The notes beneath the pieces were generated by a model. It was given only the letters and a program-made list of their open reading frames with translations. It ran no database searches and was not told the DNA's origin. A DNA stretch of 16,566 nucleotides from Bacillota bacterium (GTDB taxonomy: Bacteria; Bacillota_I; Bacilli_A; MOL361; Turicibacteraceae), in assembly GCA_003486705.1 (NCBI GenBank), contig DNGE01000181.1, positions 17,113-33,678 of the forward strand. Reading direction: 5' to 3'. Position numbers and translations under genes: made by a program. Positions 7,875 through 14,268 of the stretch are shown here, one piece after another (positions within the stretch are counted from its first letter, which is position 1; each line of letters starts with the position of its first letter).

Positions 7875-7903
7875 ATTATATCATATGCAATCTGCACCGT
7901 CTA
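7875..7903 (-). promoter_or_regulatory. Promoter of feoAB (extended -10)
   Basis: On the minus strand, TAGACG (7898-7903) is followed after 17 bases by TATAAT (7875-7880), with TGA directly before the -10 to give the extended TGATATAAT. The predicted start of transcription is near 7868, at the edge of the Fur box. The -35 is weak (4 of 6), compensated by the perfect extended -10. Confidence 0.78.
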
Positions 7904-7962
7904 TGACATCAACTATGAATCCAGGTTACGCTTCTGACCACATTTGTTGTCATTTTTTTCAT

Positions 7963-7991
7963 TCATATTTCCTACATAATAATAATACATT
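7963..7991 (+). promoter_or_regulatory. Sigma-E-like promoter candidate for ylbJ
   Basis: TCATATT (7963-7969) and AATACATT (7984-7991) are 14 bases apart. They resemble the sporulation sigma-E elements TCATATT and CATACAAT (7 of 7 and 6 of 8). In Bacillus subtilis ylbJ is a sigma-E gene, which makes this attractive. A caution: the predicted transcript would start near 7998, exactly at the AGGTG ribosome binding site, leaving a leader of about 12 bases. Confidence 0.45.
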
Positions 7992-8009
7992 CATTATAGG
8001 TGAAGAAAT

Positions 8010-9140
8010 ATGAAAAATATCATGAAATGTGTCCTGCTCGTCTTATTTTTAATTATTTTATTAGTGTTTCCAGCACCCATTATCGAATCGGTAAAGCTTG
8101 GCCTAAATACGTGGGTTCAAAAAGTCATTCCCGCTCTCTTTCCATTTTTCGTTTTAACTCGCTTAATGATTCACTTCCAATTACCACAAATGATTGGGAA
8201 AGTATTATCGCCTATTTTTAAACACCTGTTAAAGATGTCACCTATTACCTTCTTTATTATTTTAATTAGTTTAATTAGTGGTAATCCATCAGGTCCTAAA
8301 ATGGCGAAAGAGTATTACGAAAAAAATCTGATAACTGAAAGAGAAGCCCGTGGAATCTTGTACTTTTGTAACTTTGCAAGTCCTTTGTTTATTATCGGAA
8401 CGATTGGTGTTGTGCTGTATCACTCAACAACAATTGGTTATTTAATGCTATGTGCTCATTTTCTGAGCTCACTTATCATCTTCTTGTTTTGCTATCGATA
8501 TTTCAAGACAGATTCTAATCGCAAGATCGAGATTGTATTCCCAAACCAATCTTTTGCAGAGATATTAATCGATTGTATTGAAAATAGCATTCAAACGCTT
8601 CTTCGCGTCGGTGGTATTATTGTTTTTTATTATATACTAACGACGATTCTAGAAGTTATTCATGTCATTCCAGTGTTAGATGCAAGTGTGCTCCCACTAC
8701 TTGCAAATGAGACTTTACCAACAACTGAACCACTCGTTGCTGGATTCTTTGAATTTGTACAAGGGGTTATAAAATTAGCTGATACTCCAATGACACTGCA
8801 AATTCAACTTGCTTTAACAGCTTTTTATGTGAGCTTTGCAGGTCTTTCTGTTCATACACAGACCTTTATGTTTTCATCTGGTATTCATGCTAATTACTTT
8901 CACTACTTCGTGTTACGCGTAGTTCATGGCGTTGCAAGTTTTGTCTTTGTCATGGTTGCTTATCCATTTTTTATGAGCGGAAACGAAGATGTTTACTTAC
9001 CTGTTTTTGCACCGATGATTAATCCGTATGAACCGTATATTCAAATCACAATGCTTTTGATTATGATTTATTTCATCGTTAAGCTTACAAGGGGCTTCAG
9101 CCGTGGCAAAAAAACGTATCGACAATTACCTATGAGTTAA
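8010..9140 (+). CDS. ylbJ: Sporulation integral membrane protein YlbJ family
   Basis: This is a multi-pass membrane protein of 376 residues (Bacillus YlbJ is a little over 400). It carries the YlbJ-type blocks SGNPSGPKMAKEYY (90-103) and FCNFASPLFIIGTIGV (119-134), followed by GYLMLCAHF, in a nucleoside-recognition (GATE) fold. In B. subtilis YlbJ is made in the mother cell and is needed for resistant spores; its biochemical role is not known. ATG at 8010 follows AGGTG by 7 bases. Its convergent neighbours coaD and rsmD are also its neighbours in Bacillus (ylbH-ylbI-ylbJ), which supports orthology, though here the strand is opposite. The presence of this gene suggests, but does not prove, that the organism sporulates. 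Confidence 0.88.
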   Translation: MKNIMKCVLLVLFLIILLVFPAPIIESVKLGLNTWVQKVIPALFPFFVLTRLMIHFQLPQMIGKVLSPIFKHLLKMSPITFFIILISLISGNPSGPKMAKEYYEKNLITEREARGILYFCNFASPLFIIGTIGVVLYHSTTIGYLMLCAHFLSSLIIFLFCYRYFKTDSNRKIEIVFPNQSFAEILIDCIENSIQTLLRVGGIIVFYYILTTILEVIHVIPVLDASVLPLLANETLPTTEPLVAGFFEFVQGVIKLADTPMTLQIQLALTAFYVSFAGLSVHTQTFMFSSGIHANYFHYFVLRVVHGVASFVFVMVAYPFFMSGNEDVYLPVFAPMINPYEPYIQITMLLIMIYFIVKLTRGFSRGKKTYRQLPMS

Positions 9141-9186
9141 CTATAAAAAGGAAGTGACGCTTAGCCGTCACTTCCTTTTTATAGTT
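9139..9186. terminator. Bidirectional terminator between ylbJ and coaD
   Basis: A perfect 21-bp inverted repeat (9139-9159 and 9166-9186) encloses the 6-base loop CTTAGC. The core GGAAGTGACG/CGTCACTTCC is flanked by A5 on one side and T5 on the other, so it works as an intrinsic terminator in both directions. The left arm begins inside the ylbJ stop codon (9138-9140) and the right arm contains the coaD stop codon (9179-9181). Confidence 0.93.
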
Positions 9187-9667
9187 GTTCATATTTTTTT
9201 ATGAGTGCTTCTTTAACAAACGATGGGACAAAACTTGAAACATCCCCACCAAATCTCGCCACTTCTTTCGTCGTTGATGATGATAAGAACATATTCTCTG
9301 CTTTTGTCATTAAAAAGACTGTTTCTATTTCGGGTTCTAAACGTTTATTCGTGGTTGCTATTTGAAATTCATATTCAAAATCTGTCACCGCACGTAGTCC
9401 GCGTAAAATAGTTTTGGCTCCTAATTCATTAGCAAAATCAACAACAAGTGCATTATCACACACAACCACTTCTACTTTATCCAGATGTTCCGTCGCTTTT
9501 TTTAACATTGCCACGCGTTCATCTACTGTGAAAAGTGTCTTTTTATTAATATTTTCAGCTACTGCAATGTATAGCTTATCAAATAAATCATATCCACGCT
9601 CAATAATGTCTAGATGACCATTCGTCACAGGATCAAACGATCCTGGATATATCCCAATTTTTTTCAT
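9179..9667 (-). CDS. coaD: Phosphopantetheine adenylyltransferase
   Basis: CoaD transfers AMP from ATP to 4'-phosphopantetheine, the penultimate step in coenzyme A synthesis, in the cytoplasm. The 162-residue protein shows GSFDPVTNGHLD at 9-20, including the nucleotidyltransferase T/HxGH motif (TNGH 15-18), the RGLRAVTDFEYEFQIA block (89-104) which contacts pantetheine, and SSSTTKE at 129-135, the second ATP-binding motif (usually ISSTKVRE-like). The length is normal. ATG at 9667 is preceded by AAGGA. It is the second gene of rsmD-coaD, 20 bases after rsmD, the same pair as ylbH-ylbI in Bacillus. Confidence 0.97.
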   Translation of the reverse strand: MKKIGIYPGSFDPVTNGHLDIIERGYDLFDKLYIAVAENINKKTLFTVDERVAMLKKATEHLDKVEVVVCDNALVVDFANELGAKTILRGLRAVTDFEYEFQIATTNKRLEPEIETVFLMTKAENMFLSSSTTKEVARFGGDVSSFVPSFVKEALIKKYEQL

Positions 9668-9687
9668 TTATTTCATTCCTTTTAATC

Positions 9688-10257
9688 TTAATCTTGCACT
9701 TCTTCTGTGTAGCGTTCAAATATTGAAATAGCTGTAATTCCATACTCAACACGTTTCACTTGATGAATATCCCCAACATCATTATGTAACGTGTCTTCCT
9801 TTAAATACTCCGCCATAATGATGCCATCTTCAGCTAACATTTCATGTTCATTTATAAATTCAATAATTTCATTAATCTTTTGTCCTTTATACGGTGGGTC
9901 TAATAAAATTAAATCAAACTGTACCTTACGTTTAGCTAAAGCATTGAGCGCTTTAAATGCATCATTTTTATACACTTCAGCCTGTTTATCTAATTTTAAC
10001 TCTCGCAGGTTTTCTTTTATGGTTTGAAAGGCTGTAAAATCCTTATCAACAAAAACCATTTTTTCGATCCCACGACTTAATGATTCAATTCCTAGGTTTC
10101 CACTTCCTCCAAATAAATCAAGTCCTACTCCTCCATCGAAGTAAGGCCCAATAATGTTAAAAATGCTTTCCTTTACCTTATCCGTTGTAGGACGGGTGTT
10201 CATTCCTTTAACTGGTTTTATCGATCTACCTTTAAACGTTCCGGCAACAACTCGCAT
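9688..10257 (-). CDS. rsmD: 16S rRNA (guanine(966)-N(2))-methyltransferase RsmD
   Basis: RsmD methylates G966 (E. coli numbering) of 16S rRNA using S-adenosylmethionine. The 189-residue protein contains the N-terminal MRVVAGTFKGRSI and TRPTTDKVKESIFNI (21-35) typical of the family, the SAM-binding motif DLFGGSGNLG (47-56) and the catalytic motif LDPPYKG (119-125), an N6/N2-type D/N-PP-Y/F motif. ATG at 10257 is preceded by AGGA 9 bases upstream. It is the first gene of the rsmD-coaD pair and appears to be transcribed from a promoter about 150 bases upstream. Confidence 0.96.
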   Translation of the reverse strand: MRVVAGTFKGRSIKPVKGMNTRPTTDKVKESIFNIIGPYFDGGVGLDLFGGSGNLGIESLSRGIEKMVFVDKDFTAFQTIKENLRELKLDKQAEVYKNDAFKALNALAKRKVQFDLILLDPPYKGQKINEIIEFINEHEMLAEDGIIMAEYLKEDTLHNDVGDIHQVKRVEYGITAISIFERYTEEVQD

Positions 10258-10536
10258 TAAATCACATCCTATTATTTTTCTTTAACTCAATCAAATTACT
10301 TTAAATACATGAATCCTCTATCAGACAATGGACTACATTAGTAGTTTGACATCTTATAGTCACATTAAACATTTTAAAAGAAGATTAAAATCCTGCGACA
10401 TATATAATTATAATTGTATAAAAAAAGCGACCAATGTCAATATTAATATTGTAGCAGATGAGCTACAGTAAGATAATCCCCCCTATTCTTCTATCATACT
10501 TCTCCTCTCCCTTTCACATATGGTCATAGTATGAAT
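10258..10536. other. Intergenic region upstream of rsmD; no gene recognised
   Basis: I see no credible coding region. The stretch contains the rsmD promoter candidate, a 14-bp palindrome CAATATTAATATTG (10438-10451), a hairpin TGTAGC-AGATGA-GCTACA (10450-10467) and a 17-base pure pyrimidine run on the plus strand (10499-10515). It ends at a plus-strand terminator-like hairpin that has no gene to serve, so a small plus-strand transcript is possible. The only overlapping small frames lack ribosome binding sites. Confidence 0.5.
10413..10440 (-). promoter_or_regulatory. Promoter candidate for rsmD-coaD
   Basis: On the minus strand a perfect TTGACA (10435-10440) is followed after 16 bases by TACAAT (10413-10418). 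Transcription would begin near 10406 and leave a leader of about 150 bases before rsmD. The -35 box overlaps the palindrome at 10438-10451, a possible operator. Confidence 0.65.
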
Positions 10537-10564
10537 ATAAGCCGCCCTCCCCTAGGCGGCTTAT
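10537..10564 (+). terminator. Orphan intrinsic terminator upstream of the RDD gene
   Basis: ATAAGCCGCC (10537-10546) pairs with GGCGGCTTAT (10555-10564) around an 8-base loop CTCCCCTA; TTATTTTATTA follows on the plus strand. The GC-rich core stands out in this AT-rich region. No plus-strand gene precedes it and on the minus strand the trailing sequence is not T-rich, so it either ends an unrecognised small RNA or acts as an attenuator for the RDD gene. Confidence 0.7.
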
Positions 10565-10607
10565 TTATTTTATTAGATTACGTGACATAAGAATGACTCT
10601 GGAAACA

Positions 10608-10636
10608 TTTACAAAGTTGATATTAGATGTTAAAAT
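10608..10636 (+). promoter_or_regulatory. Promoter of the RDD family gene (extended -10)
   Basis: TTTACA (10608-10613) and TAAAAT (10631-10636) are separated by 17 bases, with TGT directly before the -10. The leader would be about 27 bases and carries GAGGGGGG (10653-10660) 9 bases from the ATG. Confidence 0.7.
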
Positions 10637-10669
10637 AATCCTATTATAACATGAGGGGGGCGAAGCACC

Positions 10670-11161
10670 ATGACTAATCAAGTTGCGGTTGCAGAGTTTT
10701 ATAAACGCATGAATGCTCATGCATTAGATTTTAGTATGACTTTAGGGATCCTTTTTATTGAATGTTTTGCACTACCTAGTGGATTATTACAAAAACTTGT
10801 AGTAGCACTTACCTTTTATGTATTCGTCGTATTAATTCCACTGTTAAATAACGGTCAAACACTAGGGAAAAAAATGTTTAAACTCCAACCCGTCATAATG
10901 GGTTCTGAAAAAAAATTAACGTGGTGGCATCTTCATTTACGTGAAATATTAAAATACGTCATCATGTTTTATTCATTCGGATTAACTCACGTGGCTAGTT
11001 TCTTTATGATTAGTGAACGTCGTGATCGACGTGCTGTTCATGATTTACTTTTTAAAACACATGTTATTGATTTAAACTATGAAAACATTTACCGTGGACG
11101 CGATACAGCAGCTGAAGATACTTATTATAATAACTATAACCGCGGTAAAACAATTAGATAA
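10670..11161 (+). CDS. RDD family membrane protein
   Basis: This small membrane protein of 163 residues belongs to the RDD family, named for conserved Arg and two Asp residues. It shows FYKRMNAHALDF (10-21; Arg13 and Asp20), GQTLGKKMFKL (62-72), the family's GQTxGK block, and RRAVHDLL (120-127), with the third conserved position Asp125. Three or four hydrophobic segments are visible at about 21-38, 43-59 and 94-114. Functions in this family are mostly unknown; some members are linked to ion transport or osmotic stress. The C-terminal tail (YNNYNRGKTIR) is polar. It stands alone with its own promoter and terminator, so context gives no hint of its role. Confidence 0.88.
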   Translation: MTNQVAVAEFYKRMNAHALDFSMTLGILFIECFALPSGLLQKLVVALTFYVFVVLIPLLNNGQTLGKKMFKLQPVIMGSEKKLTWWHLHLREILKYVIMFYSFGLTHVASFFMISERRDRRAVHDLLFKTHVIDLNYENIYRGRDTAAEDTYYNNYNRGKTIR

Positions 11162-11163
11162 AT

Positions 11164-11218
11164 AAAAGAGGTTCTCTCTTTTGGCTTTTAAACAAGCTCA
11201 GAAGAAGGAACCTCTTTT
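11164..11218. terminator. Terminator of the RDD gene, overlapping the 3' end of the YibE/F gene
   Basis: AAAAGAGGTTC (11164-11174) pairs with GAACCTCTTTT (11208-11218), followed by more T on the plus strand; inner pairing (GCTT with AAGC, CTTTT with AGAAG) can compact the long loop. On the minus strand the left-arm complement ends in TTTT, so the hairpin also serves the convergent gene, whose stop codon (11188-11190) lies in the loop and whose last codons form the right arm. Confidence 0.82.
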
Positions 11219-12339
11219 TTGTACGCTAAACTACAAATAAATGATGTAAGTGGTGACACAAGAACAAGTCCAATACACCCTACAAATGTATGTAAAATCT
11301 CCGATGAAATTTTTTGTGAATTCAAAATACTCATGAATGGTGTACCTTGTGCCATATACACCATCATAATTGTAATATAACTACCCATATATGCTAAAAG
11401 TAACGTTGTTGTTTGACTTCCAACAATTGATTTTCCAATGGTTAGTCCTGACTTCATTAACTCCGCTCGACTTAATAATGGATTTGCCTTTGATACTTCA
11501 TCCAGTGCGGCTGAAATATCGATGGCTAAATCAAGAATCGCTCCTGAACTCGCTAAATAAATTCCCGCCTGAAATAAAGCTGTTAAATTTAAATTAGCAT
11601 ACCCTGCGTATAATAATGACTCTGACCAATCCATAACGGCCCCATGAATTTCAAATAAATTTCCAAATAAATGAGCTAACAAGCACGTCATGAATGAACA
11701 AATAACCGCTGCTCCGATGGCGCAATATGCTTTTTTTGTAAAGCCAGCTACGAGTAATAATGTAATTATCGTAATAGCATTTCCAACAAGTAGTGCAATC
11801 AACATAGGATGTATTCCATTTAACATCGATGGAATTAAAATTTTCCAAATACATAATAAGGCAAGAGCGAACGACATAATCGTACGGACGCCTGTAAATC
11901 CTGAAAACAAGATGATACAAATCACAAAAACAGCAACAAGTAAAATCTCTTTATCCACACGATAATAATCAATAATGTTTGCAAAGATTATTTCTTCGTC
12001 CATATTCTTTTCTATCAGAACCCATACAGTATCGCCTTCTTCAAAGATTTTATCAAACTCAAGCTTACCTTGAAGCATATTTATTCCGCTTATTTGCTCC
12101 CCTTTAAACTGGCCTGATAAAATTTCTATTTGACATTCTTGATCACCTTGTGTCACAAGACCTGTTGTCCACATCCCTGAATTTTCTGTTGAAATGACTT
12201 TTGCCTTCACGCCTTCTGAATTCATATAAATCTGTTTTTCAAACCCGGTTGGGATAATGGATAAGATTCCTATCAAGATAATGATAATGGTCATAAAGAA
12301 AACTTCTTTACGATCAGCTTTTTTTATAATCTCTAGCAT
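11188..12339 (-). CDS. YibE/F family membrane protein
   Basis: This 383-residue membrane protein matches the YibE/F-like family. One N-terminal membrane segment (about 15-31) is followed by a soluble, beta-rich region (about 40-125) and then a multi-helix membrane domain from about 132 to 372. The membrane domain contains FSGFTGVRTIMSFALALL (145-162) and SSGAILDLAIDISAALDEV (264-282), the acidic block most typical of the family, then IVGSQTTTLLLAYMGS (305-320). No function is established for the family, although a transport role has been suggested. ATG at 12339 has AGGAG 9 bases upstream. It lies 83 bases downstream of the alkaline phosphatase gene on the same strand, with a hairpin between them, so partial co-transcription is possible. 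Confidence 0.85.
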   Translation of the reverse strand: MLEIIKKADRKEVFFMTIIIILIGILSIIPTGFEKQIYMNSEGVKAKVISTENSGMWTTGLVTQGDQECQIEILSGQFKGEQISGINMLQGKLEFDKIFEEGDTVWVLIEKNMDEEIIFANIIDYYRVDKEILLVAVFVICIILFSGFTGVRTIMSFALALLCIWKILIPSMLNGIHPMLIALLVGNAITIITLLLVAGFTKKAYCAIGAAVICSFMTCLLAHLFGNLFEIHGAVMDWSESLLYAGYANLNLTALFQAGIYLASSGAILDLAIDISAALDEVSKANPLLSRAELMKSGLTIGKSIVGSQTTTLLLAYMGSYITIMMVYMAQGTPFMSILNSQKISSEILHTFVGCIGLVLVSPLTSFICSLAYKKEVPSSELV

Positions 12340-12384
12340 CTTTACTCACTCCTGTATCTAACACCCTACTTATTTTCAATGAAA

Positions 12385-12410
12385 GTAGACTGGACTTTTG
12401 TCCAGCCTAC
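12385..12410 (-). terminator. Terminator-like hairpin after the alkaline phosphatase gene
   Basis: GTAGACTGGAC (12385-12395) and GTCCAGCCTAC (12400-12410) form an 11-bp stem with one A/C mismatch and a 4-base loop. On the minus strand it is followed by TTTCATTGAAAAT, only a modest T-run, so termination may be partial and could let some transcripts continue into the YibE/F gene. Confidence 0.6.
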
Positions 12411-12422
12411 AGTAGTGGAATC

Positions 12423-13946
12423 TTACTTTAACCCTAAAACTTCAACTAACTTATGGAATACTTCCGTATTATCATAATATCCACCAAATTCTTCAGCTGA
12501 TGCCCCCATCGCATGCATGGCAACTGGTGTTCCTGTATGAGAATACGATGTCCATCCAATACCTGCTTTATTATTTAAAATATGTGTTAATGAAACAGAG
12601 AATGCATTGTATCCACCGTATAACAAGCTTAATTCTTGTGAATTCGCCTCATCTTCATCCGGTGTCATCCACTCATTGAAGCCTGCTACTAATTTTTTAT
12701 ATTCATAATCAGTTAATACTAAATTAGCATTTTCTTCTTTTTCAGCATCAGAATCTGTCGACACCAATAAACCAAAGTTTTCTTTTACAACTGGCAACAT
12801 GTCTTCGAATGTTAAAGAAGGATTAGCTTCTTTCATTTCATCAAGTAAGATATCAAACATTTCATATGACATTGTTTGTTTTGATAAAATATCAAATGCA
12901 GTATCATATCCTGTCGTTGCATAACCGATTGTCATCCCACCTGTTTCATGATCTCCCGTTACTAAAATTAACGTTTCTTCAGGATATTTAGCCGCAAAAT
13001 CCATCGCCACTTTAACTGCATTATCTAGTGCAATTGTATCCATGATTGATGTCATCGCATCATTCGCATGACATGTCCAGTCAATTTTTCCACCCTCAAC
13101 CATCATGAAGAAACCATCTTCATTATCTAGCACATCAATTCCTTTTTCTACTAAAGTCGCTAATGTAACATCACCTTCTTCAGCATCAATTTCATATTGC
13201 ATTGCACCACCAATTGTATTTGGTGCTTCAGCATATACTTTACCTGAAGTTGAATTTAGCGCTAAGATATCTTCTTTTGTATTAACGTACGTATAACCAT
13301 TTTCACCTAAAATTTCATAAGCATCTTTTTGATCTTGTTCTTTCCCCGTTGCTTGGCTAATTGCACCACCAGCAAAGTAATCAAAATCAGATGCTGCCAT
13401 TTGCAATGCAATTTCATAATAATCATTACGCGATGCAACGTGAGCATAATACGCAGCTGGTGTTGCATGGTTGATTGTTACAGATGAAACAATCCCGATT
13501 TTCATTCCTTGTTCTTTTAATAATTCAGCAATATTTGATGAACTCGTTTCTTTATCAGCTTCTAAACCAATAACCCCACTATGCGTTTTATAACCACTTG
13601 ATAATGATGTTGCAGTTGATGCTGAATCAGGGGCAAATGATGTTGAATCTTGCGTAGTAACCATACCAGCTACCGGAAATTGTGTAAAGTTTAATTTCCC
13701 TAATTCAATTTCACCGTATGTATTATTACCTTTGTAAACTTGTGCTGCATTAATTTGAACAGGTGACATACCATCTCCAATAAACATAAACACATACTTC
13801 GGTGTTTTTGCTTCAGACTGTTCTGTTTCTACAACATCTGTGTTTCCTTCTGTTTCATCTACATCTGACGCGTCATTTTGACAGCCCGTTGTAAAAGCCA
13901 TAATTGTTGCAGCAGTTAACATAAGTGACAATAATTTTTTAAACAT
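12423..13946 (-). CDS. Alkaline phosphatase, secreted lipoprotein
   Basis: This enzyme hydrolyses phosphate monoesters outside the cell to release phosphate. The 507-residue precursor begins with a signal peptide and a lipobox ending TTGC (Cys22), so it should be anchored to the outer face of the membrane; an acidic linker follows. The alkaline phosphatase core is clear: IGDGMS (56-61) with metal ligand Asp58, DSASTATSLSSG (107-118) with nucleophile Ser108, NHATPAAYYAHVASR (159-173), VEGGKIDWTCHAND (283-296), VTGDHETGG (329-337) and SHTGTPVAMHAMG (469-481) with a zinc-ligand His470. At the positions of E. coli Asp153 and Lys328 it has His160 and Trp290, as in several other bacterial enzymes. 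An acidic insert (about 345-440) lies before the last motif. ATG at 13946 has AGGAGG just upstream. The promoter region suggests Pho control. Confidence 0.95.
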   Translation of the reverse strand: MFKKLLSLMLTAATIMAFTTGCQNDASDVDETEGNTDVVETEQSEAKTPKYVFMFIGDGMSPVQINAAQVYKGNNTYGEIELGKLNFTQFPVAGMVTTQDSTSFAPDSASTATSLSSGYKTHSGVIGLEADKETSSSNIAELLKEQGMKIGIVSSVTINHATPAAYYAHVASRNDYYEIALQMAASDFDYFAGGAISQATGKEQDQKDAYEILGENGYTYVNTKEDILALNSTSGKVYAEAPNTIGGAMQYEIDAEEGDVTLATLVEKGIDVLDNEDGFFMMVEGGKIDWTCHANDAMTSIMDTIALDNAVKVAMDFAAKYPEETLILVTGDHETGGMTIGYATTGYDTAFDILSKQTMSYEMFDILLDEMKEANPSLTFEDMLPVVKENFGLLVSTDSDAEKEENANLVLTDYEYKKLVAGFNEWMTPDEDEANSQELSLLYGGYNAFSVSLTHILNNKAGIGWTSYSHTGTPVAMHAMGASAEEFGGYYDNTEVFHKLVEVLGLK

Positions 13947-14025
13947 CTTACTCCTCCTAATTTAGTTCGACTATTGTTTTTTACTTCTTTTCCTTGCCAA
14001 TCACTAACTTCATTCCTTCGATTTA

Positions 14026-14034
14026 ATTGTAGCA
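14026..14034 (-). promoter_or_regulatory. Extended -10 of the alkaline phosphatase gene
   Basis: On the minus strand TGC TACAAT forms an extended -10. At the proper 17-base distance there is no recognisable -35 (CGTAAA); instead the first repeat of the TTAAC array sits at about -35 to -39. A promoter lacking a -35 and carrying activator repeats in its place is typical of activator-dependent genes. The start of transcription should be near 14019. Confidence 0.65.
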
Positions 14035-14053
14035 CGCTGGATAAAAATTTTAC

Positions 14054-14109
14054 GTTAAGTTATGATTAAGAATGTTAAGGTATTATTAACAATGTTAATT
14101 TTGGGTTAA
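14054..14109 (-). promoter_or_regulatory. PhoP-type operator: six TTAAC/TTAAT repeats
   Basis: On the minus strand six direct repeats TTAA(C/T) lie at + strand positions 14054-14058, 14065-14069, 14074-14078, 14085-14089, 14094-14098 and 14105-14109. Start-to-start distances alternate 11, 9, 11, 9, 11 bases, so the unit repeats every 20 bases, about two helical turns. TTAACA direct repeats with about 11-base period are the known binding sites of PhoP in Bacillus. The array lies directly upstream of the -10 of an alkaline phosphatase gene, the classical Pho regulon member. Confidence 0.75.
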
Positions 14110-14221
14110 CTTAGAGGCGTTTACATTAATTTATTGTAAATTATAGCTACCTTTTGTTACCTGTTAATGTGTTTAATAGGAAAGGTTATGTATTTTAACT
14201 AGACCACTTAAATCTATTTAT

Positions 14222-14258
14222 AAAAAAAGACTTTCCTAATGTCGGAAAGTCTTTTTTT
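14222..14258 (-). terminator. Terminator of the ftsY-ylxM-ffh operon
   Basis: A perfect 15-bp stem (14222-14236 with 14244-14258), core GACTTTCC/GGAAAGTC, closes a 7-base loop and has seven A and seven T at its ends, so on the minus strand the hairpin runs into T7. It begins about 10 bases after the ffh stop codon. Confidence 0.93.
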
Positions 14259-14268
14259 ACATATTAAA

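Larger units (their letters stand above)
13947..14221. other. Intergenic region upstream of the alkaline phosphatase gene
   Basis: No gene is seen. From the gene outwards it holds AGGAGG, a leader of about 70 bases, the -10 box at 14026-14031 and the repeat array at 14054-14109. Beyond it are an inverted repeat TTTACA/TGTAAA (14120-14140) and a further TATAAT on the minus strand (14140-14145) without a clear -35. Confidence 0.6.

Noticed and set aside
10499..10515. 17-base pyrimidine run as a special structural element
   Set aside because: Such a run is not rare in this type of genome and no partner mirror repeat is present.
10400..10564. Riboswitch controlling the RDD gene
   Set aside because: I compared the region by eye with purine, preQ1, SAM and c-di-GMP aptamer cores and saw no match, and the RDD gene has a good promoter after the hairpin.
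11651..11965. Overlapping open frames on both strands inside the YibE/F gene
   Set aside because: They are shadows of the YibE/F coding frame; neither has a ribosome binding site or a recognisable domain.
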